64,000 nucleotides of DNA, taken from contig JAFUAY010000012.1 in assembly GCA_017460515.1 (NCBI GenBank), positions 124,001-188,000 on the forward strand, read 5' to 3'. The notes under the pieces are model-generated. The model searched no databases and was not told where the DNA came from. It saw nothing but the letters and a program-made list of their open reading frames with translations. Source of the stretch: Prevotella sp. Lineage in GTDB: Bacteria; Bacteroidota; Bacteroidia; Bacteroidales; Bacteroidaceae. Position 1 is the stretch's first letter, and the number at the start of each line of letters is the position of its first letter. Below, piece by piece: positions 33,614-41,120 of the stretch. Both the position numbers and the translations under genes were made by a program.

Positions 33614-34444
33614 TCAACACTCCTTGTATTCTCCCAGAATCTTCAAATCACGTGTCAGCGGAATGATGGCATCCACCGCCTGACGATAGCGCGTAAAGTC
33701 AGTAAAGGTCACATCGACATAGAACAGATATTCCCATTCGCGCCCAATGATAGGTAGCGACTGAATCTTCGTCAGGCTTATCTTATAGAACGACAGAATG
33801 GCGAGTACGGCTGAGAGCGAACCTTCCTCGTGAGGGAGCGAGAAGACGATGCTCGACTTGTTCGACTCCAACAGCGGACGCAGCATATCGGCTTTCTGAG
33901 GCGAAGAGCAAACAAGGAAACGGGTGAAGTTGTGCTTGTTGTCCTCAATGCCGTCTTCCAGCACCTTTAACCCATAGAGGCGTGCTGCCTCAGCATGACA
34001 GATGGCCGCCCATCCCTTATGCTGTCCCTCAGCAATCATCTTGGCAGAGCCGGCTGTATCATCACCTTCAACGATGCGCAGGTTGGGATGCTGCTCCAGA
34101 TAATGGCGCGTCTGCATGAAAGCCACCGGGTGAGAGTGAACCTCGGTAATCGTATCCCAGTTATCTTCGGGCAAGCAACATATACAATGGGTGATATGCA
34201 GTTTGTGCTCACCCACCACCATAGTACCGCTATCGCGCAACAGTTCGTAGTTATGAAGCAGCGAACCCGCAATGGTGTTTTCAATAGCGGCCATTCCGAT
34301 AACGGTAGGATCTTTGCTGATACTGTTATAAACCTGTTCAAAGGTCTGACAGCATATCAGTTGCAACTGCTCCCCACGGAAGAACTGGTGGGCAGCAATA
34401 TCGTGAAAGGAGCCTATCTGACCTTGTATCGCTATTCTTTTCAT
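33614..34444 (-). CDS. pheA: Prephenate dehydratase
   Basis: The 276-residue protein begins KRIAIQGQIGSFHDIAAHQF, the prephenate dehydratase start, and has AAIENTIAGSLLHNYELL and NFTRFLVCS (the catalytic TRF motif). A regulatory ACT domain follows (FSLPHEEGSLSAVLAIL, with the ESRP-like region KIQSLPIIGREWEYLF). It makes phenylpyruvate and is normally inhibited by phenylalanine through the ACT domain. It heads the operon and is preceded by a promoter, a 15-codon leader frame and a hairpin. Confidence 0.9.
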   Translation of the reverse strand: MKRIAIQGQIGSFHDIAAHQFFRGEQLQLICCQTFEQVYNSISKDPTVIGMAAIENTIAGSLLHNYELLRDSGTMVVGEHKLHITHCICCLPEDNWDTITEVHSHPVAFMQTRHYLEQHPNLRIVEGDDTAGSAKMIAEGQHKGWAAICHAEAARLYGLKVLEDGIEDNKHNFTRFLVCSSPQKADMLRPLLESNKSSIVFSLPHEEGSLSAVLAILSFYKISLTKIQSLPIIGREWEYLFYVDVTFTDFTRYRQAVDAIIPLTRDLKILGEYKEC

Positions 34445-34472
34445 CGGCTTTAAAGTCTGCTTTTATAAGACA

Positions 34473-34506
34473 AACTCCGCTTACACGTGGTCGATGAAGC
34501 GGAGTT
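34473..34506 (-). promoter_or_regulatory. Leader hairpin upstream of pheA
   Basis: A perfect 10-bp stem, AACTCCGCTT / AAGCGGAGTT, with a 14-base loop overlaps the end of a short leader frame. TGTCTTATAAAAG follows; it is not a strong T-run, so attenuation is possible but not shown. Confidence 0.5.
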
Positions 34507-34528
34507 GTATGATTATCTTATTTGTCAT
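34481..34528 (-). CDS. Possible 15-aa leader peptide of the pheA operon
   Basis: ATG at 34528 to TAA at 34481 encodes MTNKIIIQLRFIDHV. The ATG lies about 13 bases past the expected transcription start. The final codons form one arm of the hairpin at 34473-34506. Only one Phe codon is present, so the usual run of regulatory codons is missing and this is a weak candidate. Confidence 0.35.
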   Translation of the reverse strand: MTNKIIIQLRFIDHV

Positions 34529-34547
34529 TGTCTTATTGATTTTGATG

Positions 34548-34579
34548 CAAAAGTAGCATTTTTCTGAGAACTAAACAAA
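34548..34579 (-). promoter_or_regulatory. Promoter of the aromatic amino acid operon
   Basis: TTTG (34579-34576), a 20-base spacer, then TACTTTTG (34555-34548). It lies about 100 bases before the pheA ATG and is one of the best-matching Bacteroidota promoters in the window. Confidence 0.75.
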
Positions 34580-34623
34580 TAAATTGACAGTTTTTTCAGT
34601 GATTTACTTTCATTTTTCTTTTT

Positions 34624-34658
34624 CTCTGATCTCATCTCGTAACTCGTACCTCATACAT
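34624..34658 (+). repeat. Heptad-type repeat at the end of the TPR gene
   Basis: Degenerate 7-base units (CTCTGAT, CTCATCT, CGTAACT, CGTACCT, CATACAT) contain the stop codon of the TPR gene at 34651. Confidence 0.55.
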
Positions 34659-35109
34659 TTTTGAGATAGGAGCGCTTGGGGCGATGTTCAATACCCTCTG
34701 CCTGATAATCGCCGCTCATCTTCAAAATCTGCTGCGGGTTCAGTTCGAGCGCCTTCCGCAGGTTTTCCTCTGCCTGTCGGCTATAGCCTTTCTGGTAAAA
34801 AATCTTGCCGCGCTCCTGATAAGCTGCCACTTCCTGCGGATTAAGCGCTATCACCTTATTATAATAGTCAAGGGCTTCATCGGTTTTTCCCTTCGCACTG
34901 GCCAGACGAGCTGCGAAAAGCAGCAGCTCTGCACACGGCTCAACATGCTCAAGCAGCCACTGACAGTCGTCGGCAGCACCTTTCGTATCACCCATTTCCA
35001 ACAAAAGTCGCCCACGCTCTAATCGCTGATCGGTCAACGATTCATCGGCAGCAATAAGAGCAGTCAACTGAGCGATTGTCTTTACCATTTCAATGCCTAT
35101 CATTGTCAT
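34651..35109 (-). CDS. TPR-repeat protein
   Basis: The protein of up to 152 residues has three to four tetratricopeptide units (for example EALDYYNKVIALNPQEVAAY and QAEENLRKALELNPQQ). It has no signal peptide or catalytic motif. Start codons at 35109 and 35088 (MVKTIAQL) are both possible. A promoter box (TATCTTTG, 35180-35173) lies upstream. Binding-adaptor roles are usual for such proteins; the specific function is unknown. It is divergent from the CHU_C gene. Confidence 0.75.
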   Translation of the reverse strand: MTMIGIEMVKTIAQLTALIAADESLTDQRLERGRLLLEMGDTKGAADDCQWLLEHVEPCAELLLFAARLASAKGKTDEALDYYNKVIALNPQEVAAYQERGKIFYQKGYSRQAEENLRKALELNPQQILKMSGDYQAEGIEHRPKRSYLKNV

Positions 35110-35172
35110 TCAAGTTTTGCGTTTGTTCGACTCCCCATCTTGAGGAAGTAGAGTCACTCATTTTTTCGAGCG

Positions 35173-35180
35173 CAAAGATA
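35173..35180 (-). promoter_or_regulatory. Promoter -7 box of the TPR gene
   Basis: TATCTTTG on the minus strand, 64-85 bases before the candidate starts. Confidence 0.55.
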
Positions 35181-35284
35181 AGGAAAATAATTGACAATAA
35201 CGAGAAATCTCAAAAAAAGATAAAAATAACGTTAATGCGAGAGTGTTTGCCAAGCAATCATTTCGAAAGTTGAAAGATTTAGGT

Positions 35285-35322
35285 TAAATTTGCAAGTTCA
35301 ATGCTCAACTTTATAAGTTGAG
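35285..35322 (+). promoter_or_regulatory. Promoter and 5' hairpin of the CHU_C-domain gene
   Basis: TAAATTTG at 35285-35292 is followed near the expected transcript 5' end by the dyad CTCAACTTtatAAGTTGAG (35304-35322). A 5' hairpin of this kind may stabilise the mRNA (inference). Confidence 0.55.
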
Positions 35323-35344
35323 GACTTAAAGGAGTTAAAGAAAT

Positions 35345-36067
35345 ATGATGACCATCCAACATCGTTTTACATCATTTTGCCGTCGACTCACAGCGGTAGG
35401 AGCATTCGTACTCTTACCCGCAGCGATGATGGCACAAACAATGAACCCACAGGCTTATTATGACGAAAAGGGCACACAGACGGAGACACGAACTATCTCA
35501 GACGCTCAGGCGCCACTGACGGTTGAATTCAGGTCAAATCCCATCGGCATAGACGGTTATACCGCCAGTTACGAATGGCACTTCCGCCATAAGCCAGCAG
35601 GAGGTACCCAGAGGGAGATCTTCGTTCGCTACGAAGAGAACACCTCCTATACGTTCATGGAGTCAGGTTCCTACACGATTGTTCAGAAATACAAGCTGGT
35701 GAAGCCTGACGATGAGATTGCCGACTCAGCCGAGATAACCGTTGAAATCTGCGAGAGCAAGCTGGAGTTTCCCAACGCTTTCTCGCCCAATGACGACGGC
35801 ATCAATGACATCTACAGAGCCAAGCGCGACTACAAGAGCATTGTCTCATTCCGCGCCATCATCCTGAACCGATGGGGACAGAAGCTCTACGAGTGGAACA
35901 ATCCTGAAGACGGATGGAACGGCAAGTATCATGGAAACGATGTAAAGGAGGGCGTCTACTATGTATTGATAGAAGCAAAGGGAGCCGATGGAAAGGAGTA
36001 TAAAATCAAGAAGGACATCAACCTGCTGCGCGGCCACACGGAGAAGAGCGGCACTACGACGCCTTAA
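35345..36067 (+). CDS. Exported protein with gliding-motility-associated C-terminal (CHU_C) domain
   Basis: The 240-residue protein has an N-terminal signal peptide ending near AMMAQ and a PKD-like beta-sandwich (about residues 50-140, YEWHFRHKPAG). Its CHU_C domain begins LEFPNAFSPNDDGINDIYR and contains ILNRWGQKLYEW, DGWNGKYHGNDVKEGVYYV, and DINLLR. In Bacteroidota this domain directs type IX secretion or cell-surface attachment. Here 13 extra residues (GHTEKSGTTTP tail) follow the domain. It is 23 bases upstream of uvrA. Confidence 0.85.
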   Translation: MMTIQHRFTSFCRRLTAVGAFVLLPAAMMAQTMNPQAYYDEKGTQTETRTISDAQAPLTVEFRSNPIGIDGYTASYEWHFRHKPAGGTQREIFVRYEENTSYTFMESGSYTIVQKYKLVKPDDEIADSAEITVEICESKLEFPNAFSPNDDGINDIYRAKRDYKSIVSFRAIILNRWGQKLYEWNNPEDGWNGKYHGNDVKEGVYYVLIEAKGADGKEYKIKKDINLLRGHTEKSGTTTP

Positions 36068-36090
36068 GGAACACAAGAGCAAGCATTCTT

Positions 36091-38952
36091 ATGGATTCAG
36101 ATAACAAGATAGAAGTCTTTGGCGCGCGCGTACATAATTTAAAAAATATAGATGTCACCATCCCACGCGGTTCGCTGACCGTCATCACAGGATTGAGCGG
36201 CAGCGGTAAGTCATCACTGGCTTTCGACACCATCTATGCCGAAGGACAGCGCCGGTATATTGAGACCTTCTCGGCATACGCCCGAAATTTCCTCGGTGGG
36301 TTGGAACGACCGGACGTGGATAAGATTACAGGCCTTTCGCCCGTCATCAGTATTGAGCAGAAGACAACGAACCGAAATCCTCGTTCTACCGTAGGCACTA
36401 CAACAGAAATCTATGACTATCTGCGACTGCTCTTTGCCCGTGCAGGAAAGGCTTACAGCTACATGACGGGCGAACCGATGGTAAAGTATACTGAGGAGAA
36501 GGTCATCGAGATGATCTCGCAGTCGTATGCGGGTCATAAGATTTACATCCTGGCTCCGCTGGTTCGTTCACGCAAAGGTCATTATCGCGAGTTGTTCGAG
36601 GCGATGCGCCGCAAGGGTTATCTGACGATGCGTGTTGATGGCGAACTGATGGAGATTACCCGCGGCATGAAAGTTGACCGCTACAAGAACCACGATATAG
36701 AGGTGGTTATCGACAAACTGGTGCCCAGCAAAGATGGTGATCAGGAACGACTGAAGCGTTCCGTACAGACGGCGATGAAACAGGGAGAAGGACTGATCAT
36801 GATTATGGACGTCACTACCCTGCCCTCGCAAGCTGACGATCAAAGCAACGTGAAGTTCTTCTCCAAACGACTGATGTGTCCCACAACGGGCATCAGCTAC
36901 AGCGATCCGGCACCGAACAATTTCTCATTTAATTCGCCGCAAGGTGCCTGTCAGCGTTGTAAAGGCTTAGGACGCGTGCTCGAAATAGACCTCGACAAAG
37001 TGATACCTAACCGAAAACTGAGCATTCACGAAGGTGCCATCGTTCCGTTGGGGAAATACAAGAATGTATTGATATTCTGGCAGTTGGATGCTATTCTGAA
37101 GAAGTACGAGTGTACGCTGAAGTCGCCCGTAGAGGATATTCCCGACGATGCAATGACAGAGATTCTTTACGGTTCGCTGCAGGACTTGCGTATCGACAAG
37201 GAGGTTGTTCACACCTCAAGCGACTACTTCGTGGCTTTCGACGGATTGGTAAAATACCTGCGTGACCTGATGGATAGTGACGATAATGCTGCCTCGCAGA
37301 AGCTAAGCGAGCAGTTCATGGCTGAATGTGAGTGTCCTGAATGTCACGGACAGCGACTGAACAAAGAAGCGCTCTCCTATAAGGTGTGGGACAAGAATAT
37401 CAGTGAACTGGCATCAATGGACATCGCAGAACTGCGCCAATGGATTACTGAGGCTGAACCCCATCTGGACAACCAGCAACGGCAGATAGCCGAAGAGATT
37501 TTGAAGGAGATACGCACCCGTCTGGATTTCCTCTTGGATGTGGGGCTCGACTATCTGTCACTCAACCGTCAGTCGGCTTCGCTATCGGGCGGTGAGAGTC
37601 AGCGCATCCGTCTCGCCACACAGATAGGCTCTCAACTGGTCAACGTGCTGTATATCCTGGACGAACCCAGTATAGGTCTCCATCAGCGCGATAACGAACG
37701 ACTCATCAAATCACTCAAGGAACTGAGAGATCTGGGCAATACAGTCATCGTCGTGGAGCACGACAAAGATATGATGCTGGCTGCCGACTATATCGTCGAC
37801 ATAGGTCCAAAAGCTGGTCGCAAGGGAGGCGAAGTGGTCTTCCAGGGAACACCCCAGGAGATGATGAAAGCCAACACCATCACCGCCCGCTATCTGAGTG
37901 GTGAACTGAAGGTTGAAAGTGGCGAGATGATTCGTCGACCGGGTAATGGCAAAGAGATCGTTATCCACGGTGCAGCAGGTAATAATCTGAAACATATCGA
38001 CGCTACATTTCCTCTCGGCAAACTGATTGTGGTGACAGGTGTCAGCGGATCAGGCAAGTCAACGCTCATCAACGAGACGCTGCAACCCATCCTATCGCAA
38101 CATTTCTACCGCTCACTCAAACACCCGATGGCTTATGACTCCATTGAAGGGTTGGAGCATATCGACAAAGTGGTCAACGTTGATCAGTCACCCTTGGGAC
38201 GCACGCCGCGTTCTAATCCTGCCACCTATACGGGCGTCTTCTCCGATATCCGTTCGTTGTTCGTCAACTTGCCTGAAGCAAAGATTCGCGGCTATAAGCC
38301 CGGTCGATTCTCGTTCAACGTGAAAGGCGGACGCTGTGAGGCGTGTGGCGGAAATGGCTACAAGACTATCGAGATGAACTTCCTGCCCGACATCCAGGTG
38401 CCTTGCGAGGAATGTCACGGCAAGCGATACAACCGCGAAACGCTTGAGGTAAGGTACAAAGGAAAGTCGATTGCCGACGTGCTCGATATGACCATCAACC
38501 AAGCCGTTGAGTTCTTCGAGAATGTGCCCGACATACTCCGAAAGATCAAGACCATTCAGGATGTCGGCTTGGGATACATCAAGTTGGGACAGTCATCGAC
38601 AACACTTTCCGGCGGTGAGAGTCAACGTGTGAAACTGGCCAGCGAACTGTCGAAGCGTGATACGGGCAGCACCCTCTATATCCTGGACGAACCAACTACC
38701 GGACTTCACTTTGAGGATATCAAGATACTCATGCAGGTATTGCATCGACTCGTTGACCGAGGCAATACCGTCATCGTCATTGAGCATAACCTGGACGTTA
38801 TCAAACAAGCCGACCACATCATCGATATGGGACCTGAAGGGGGACGCAACGGAGGAACCATCCTTTCTGAGGGAACACCCGAAGAGGTAGCCAAGAGCAA
38901 ACAGGGCTTTACCCCTCGATTCTTGAAGACGGAGCTATCGTTACAGGAGTAA
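36091..38952 (+). CDS. uvrA: Excinuclease ABC subunit A (UvrA)
   Basis: The 953-residue protein has two ABC ATPase modules. The first has GLSGSGKSSLAFDTIYAEGQ near residue 32, and the second TGVSGSGKSTLINETLQP near residue 650. Each is paired with an LSGGESQR signature (SASLSGGESQRIRL and TTLSGGESQRVKL). Damage recognition and UvrB loading in nucleotide excision repair are the established roles. The C-terminal zinc finger is complete (CEACGGNGYK ... CEECHGKRYN). The N-terminal one reads CPTTG ... CQRC, lacking one cysteine, as in many Bacteroidota. It converges with the ctp gene, with 13 bases between stops. Confidence 0.96.
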   Translation: MDSDNKIEVFGARVHNLKNIDVTIPRGSLTVITGLSGSGKSSLAFDTIYAEGQRRYIETFSAYARNFLGGLERPDVDKITGLSPVISIEQKTTNRNPRSTVGTTTEIYDYLRLLFARAGKAYSYMTGEPMVKYTEEKVIEMISQSYAGHKIYILAPLVRSRKGHYRELFEAMRRKGYLTMRVDGELMEITRGMKVDRYKNHDIEVVIDKLVPSKDGDQERLKRSVQTAMKQGEGLIMIMDVTTLPSQADDQSNVKFFSKRLMCPTTGISYSDPAPNNFSFNSPQGACQRCKGLGRVLEIDLDKVIPNRKLSIHEGAIVPLGKYKNVLIFWQLDAILKKYECTLKSPVEDIPDDAMTEILYGSLQDLRIDKEVVHTSSDYFVAFDGLVKYLRDLMDSDDNAASQKLSEQFMAECECPECHGQRLNKEALSYKVWDKNISELASMDIAELRQWITEAEPHLDNQQRQIAEEILKEIRTRLDFLLDVGLDYLSLNRQSASLSGGESQRIRLATQIGSQLVNVLYILDEPSIGLHQRDNERLIKSLKELRDLGNTVIVVEHDKDMMLAADYIVDIGPKAGRKGGEVVFQGTPQEMMKANTITARYLSGELKVESGEMIRRPGNGKEIVIHGAAGNNLKHIDATFPLGKLIVVTGVSGSGKSTLINETLQPILSQHFYRSLKHPMAYDSIEGLEHIDKVVNVDQSPLGRTPRSNPATYTGVFSDIRSLFVNLPEAKIRGYKPGRFSFNVKGGRCEACGGNGYKTIEMNFLPDIQVPCEECHGKRYNRETLEVRYKGKSIADVLDMTINQAVEFFENVPDILRKIKTIQDVGLGYIKLGQSSTTLSGGESQRVKLASELSKRDTGSTLYILDEPTTGLHFEDIKILMQVLHRLVDRGNTVIVIEHNLDVIKQADHIIDMGPEGGRNGGTILSEGTPEEVAKSKQGFTPRFLKTELSLQE

Positions 38953-38965
38953 AGGAGTATAGGCA

Positions 38966-40579
38966 CTAATTTCGGGGGAATGCCTTTCCTTCATTGAACA
39001 CTTTCAATGTCTCGCTAATCGTCGGATCAGATGAATTCAGATACTGTATCCATGACTGTTCATCCTGGATATTGTAGATGATGCGACTGATGAGGAAACG
39101 TTCCAACAACGCAAACGACTTTTGAATCATAAGGTTGCGTCGCTTCAATCCCTGCTTGTCGGCATAGGTAGCGAAACGATCCACGATATTCTGCTTCTTC
39201 AGGTATTTCTCCATCGCATTGATAGATTCGTTGGCAGAGAGCTTATCGCGGTTCTCATCAGTATAGTCATAGCAGAACTGAAGGATTATTCCCGTCATCA
39301 AGGCTTCTTTATAATAAGATGTATAAGCCAACGTATCTTCTCCTACGAAGATGTCGGGAGTGATACCGCCTCCACCATAAACCACACGACCGTTGCTGGT
39401 GGTATATTCAGGTCCTGTATGCTTGATGCTGTCCTGCGAGAAGAACTCACCGTGCTGGTAACGTGTCAGCATGTCCTCCTCATAATCCTTATCCTGTCCG
39501 CTGGTGTAAGGCTTCTGGATACAGCGTCCTGACGGCGTATAGTATCGGGCAATAGTCAGTCGCATCATGGAACCGTCATTGAACTCAATAGGCTGCTGAA
39601 CAAGGCCTTTTCCGAATGAGCGGCGACCCACAATAGTTCCGCGATCGTTATCCTGAATGGCACCTGCCAGGATCTCGCTCGCCGAAGCAGAGCCTTCGTC
39701 GATGAGGACAACGAGAGGCATATCCTGATAGCTACCGCGCCCATCGGCACGATACTCCTGACGAGGTGAACGGCGACCTTCAGTATAGACAATGAGCGAA
39801 CCCTTCGACAGGAACTCTTTCGCAATCTGAACGGCGGAGCCCAAGTATCCGCCTGTATTTCCTCGAAGGTCTATGACCAGGTTCTCGAAATTCTCCTGCG
39901 ACAGCTTTGCCAACGCAATGAGCATTTCCGGATAGGTGTTCTCGCCAAAATTCTTAATACGAATATAACCGGTCTTATCATCAAGCATATAGACGGCATT
40001 GACACTCTTCATCGGTATCTCGCCGCGAGTGACAGTGATATGACGCAATTCGGCTTCACCACGACGCTTGATGCCCAACTTCACTTTCGTATCCTTCGGA
40101 CCCTTTAACCGATGCATGGCCGCCTCGCTGGTGATAAGGGAACCCACAAAGGCAGAATCATCTATCTCAACAATCTTATCGCCTGCCAGCACACCAGCAC
40201 GCTCAGAAGGTCCGTTCTTGATAACATTCTGTACGCGAAGGGTATCTTTCCGAATGACAAACTCGATACCTACACCTGAAAACGAACCGCGCAGGTCGTC
40301 TTCAGCCATCTGCTTGTCTTTGGCAGAGATATAGACAGAGTGTGGATCGAGTTCGGAAAGCAACTGCGGCATAGCTTTCTCTACCAGGTCAGACACGTTG
40401 ACGGTATCGACATACTGATCATCAACGATATGAAGCAGATTGTTCAGTTTGTTGGTGCCTGAGTTGATAATACTCAGACGGTTGCCACCGAAATGGTTGG
40501 CGTAGAAGGTTCCAATAAAGATACCGAAAACAGCACTCAAGGCGAGCCAAAGAGGTGAGAACCGATTATACTTGCTCAT
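38966..40579 (-). CDS. S41-family C-terminal processing peptidase
   Basis: The 537-residue protein has an N-terminal transmembrane anchor (LWLALSAVFGIFIGTFYANH), a PDZ domain (about residues 85-170, GVGIEFVIRKDTLRVQNVI), and the S41 catalytic core with DEGSASASEILAGAIQDNDR (nucleophile Ser) and VGRRSFGKGLVQQ (catalytic Lys). It cleaves C-terminal regions of periplasmic proteins. It lies 34 bases downstream of the dCMP deaminase gene and is probably co-transcribed with it. Confidence 0.93.
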   Translation of the reverse strand: MSKYNRFSPLWLALSAVFGIFIGTFYANHFGGNRLSIINSGTNKLNNLLHIVDDQYVDTVNVSDLVEKAMPQLLSELDPHSVYISAKDKQMAEDDLRGSFSGVGIEFVIRKDTLRVQNVIKNGPSERAGVLAGDKIVEIDDSAFVGSLITSEAAMHRLKGPKDTKVKLGIKRRGEAELRHITVTRGEIPMKSVNAVYMLDDKTGYIRIKNFGENTYPEMLIALAKLSQENFENLVIDLRGNTGGYLGSAVQIAKEFLSKGSLIVYTEGRRSPRQEYRADGRGSYQDMPLVVLIDEGSASASEILAGAIQDNDRGTIVGRRSFGKGLVQQPIEFNDGSMMRLTIARYYTPSGRCIQKPYTSGQDKDYEEDMLTRYQHGEFFSQDSIKHTGPEYTTSNGRVVYGGGGITPDIFVGEDTLAYTSYYKEALMTGIILQFCYDYTDENRDKLSANESINAMEKYLKKQNIVDRFATYADKQGLKRRNLMIQKSFALLERFLISRIIYNIQDEQSWIQYLNSSDPTISETLKVFNEGKAFPRN

Positions 40580-40613
40580 TGTGTAAAAGCTTAATTATTT
40601 AGACGAAACAATC

Positions 40614-41048
40614 TCATTTTTCCACTTCCATAAAAATCACTTCGATACCTGCGCGTTCCAACAGCTTGATACCATCGTCGAGACGGTATTTCTCGCCGTA
40701 TACCACACGCTTGATACCCGACTGGATGATTAGCTTGGCACACTCGATACAGGGTGAGGCCGTGATGTAGATAGTAGCCCCGTCGCTGTTGTTGTTAGAG
40801 CGTGCCAGCTTCGTGATGGCATTCGCCTCAGCATGAAGGACATAGGGCTTAGACACGTTATTCTCGTCTTCACACACATTCTCAAAACCTGTAGGAGTTC
40901 CGTTATAGCCGTCACTGATAATCATCTTGTCTTTCACAACAAGAGCGCCTACCTGCCTGCGCTGGCAATAGCTGTTTTCTGCCCAGATACGTGCCATTCG
41001 CAAATATCGGCAATCCAGTTTGTATTGTTTCTCTTCTTTCGGTGTCAT
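40614..41048 (-). CDS. Deoxycytidylate (dCMP) deaminase
   Basis: The 144-residue cytidine/deoxycytidylate deaminase has HAEANAI (zinc ligand and catalytic glutamate) and SPCIECAKLI (two zinc cysteines). ISDGYNGTPTGFENVCED is the dCMP-specific loop seen in ComEB/Dcd proteins. It deaminates dCMP to dUMP for dTTP synthesis. The start at 41048 (MTPKEEKQYK) is supported by the TAACTTTG promoter box at 41080-41073; the longer frame would start upstream of it. Confidence 0.92.
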   Translation of the reverse strand: MTPKEEKQYKLDCRYLRMARIWAENSYCQRRQVGALVVKDKMIISDGYNGTPTGFENVCEDENNVSKPYVLHAEANAITKLARSNNNSDGATIYITASPCIECAKLIIQSGIKRVVYGEKYRLDDGIKLLERAGIEVIFMEVEK

Positions 41049-41072
41049 ACCTTCTAGTTCAGATTTTGCGTG

Positions 41073-41080
41073 CAAAGTTA
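41073..41080 (-). promoter_or_regulatory. Promoter -7 box of the dCMP deaminase gene
   Basis: TAACTTTG on the minus strand, 24 bases before the ATG at 41048. Confidence 0.65.
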
Positions 41081-41120
41081 CAAAATAATCCAAACAAATA
41101 ATCTCCTCAGCACAATTTAT

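Noticed and set aside
37891-38560. Antisense open frames within uvrA
   Set aside because: Shadows of the strongly conserved uvrA frame with no independent support.
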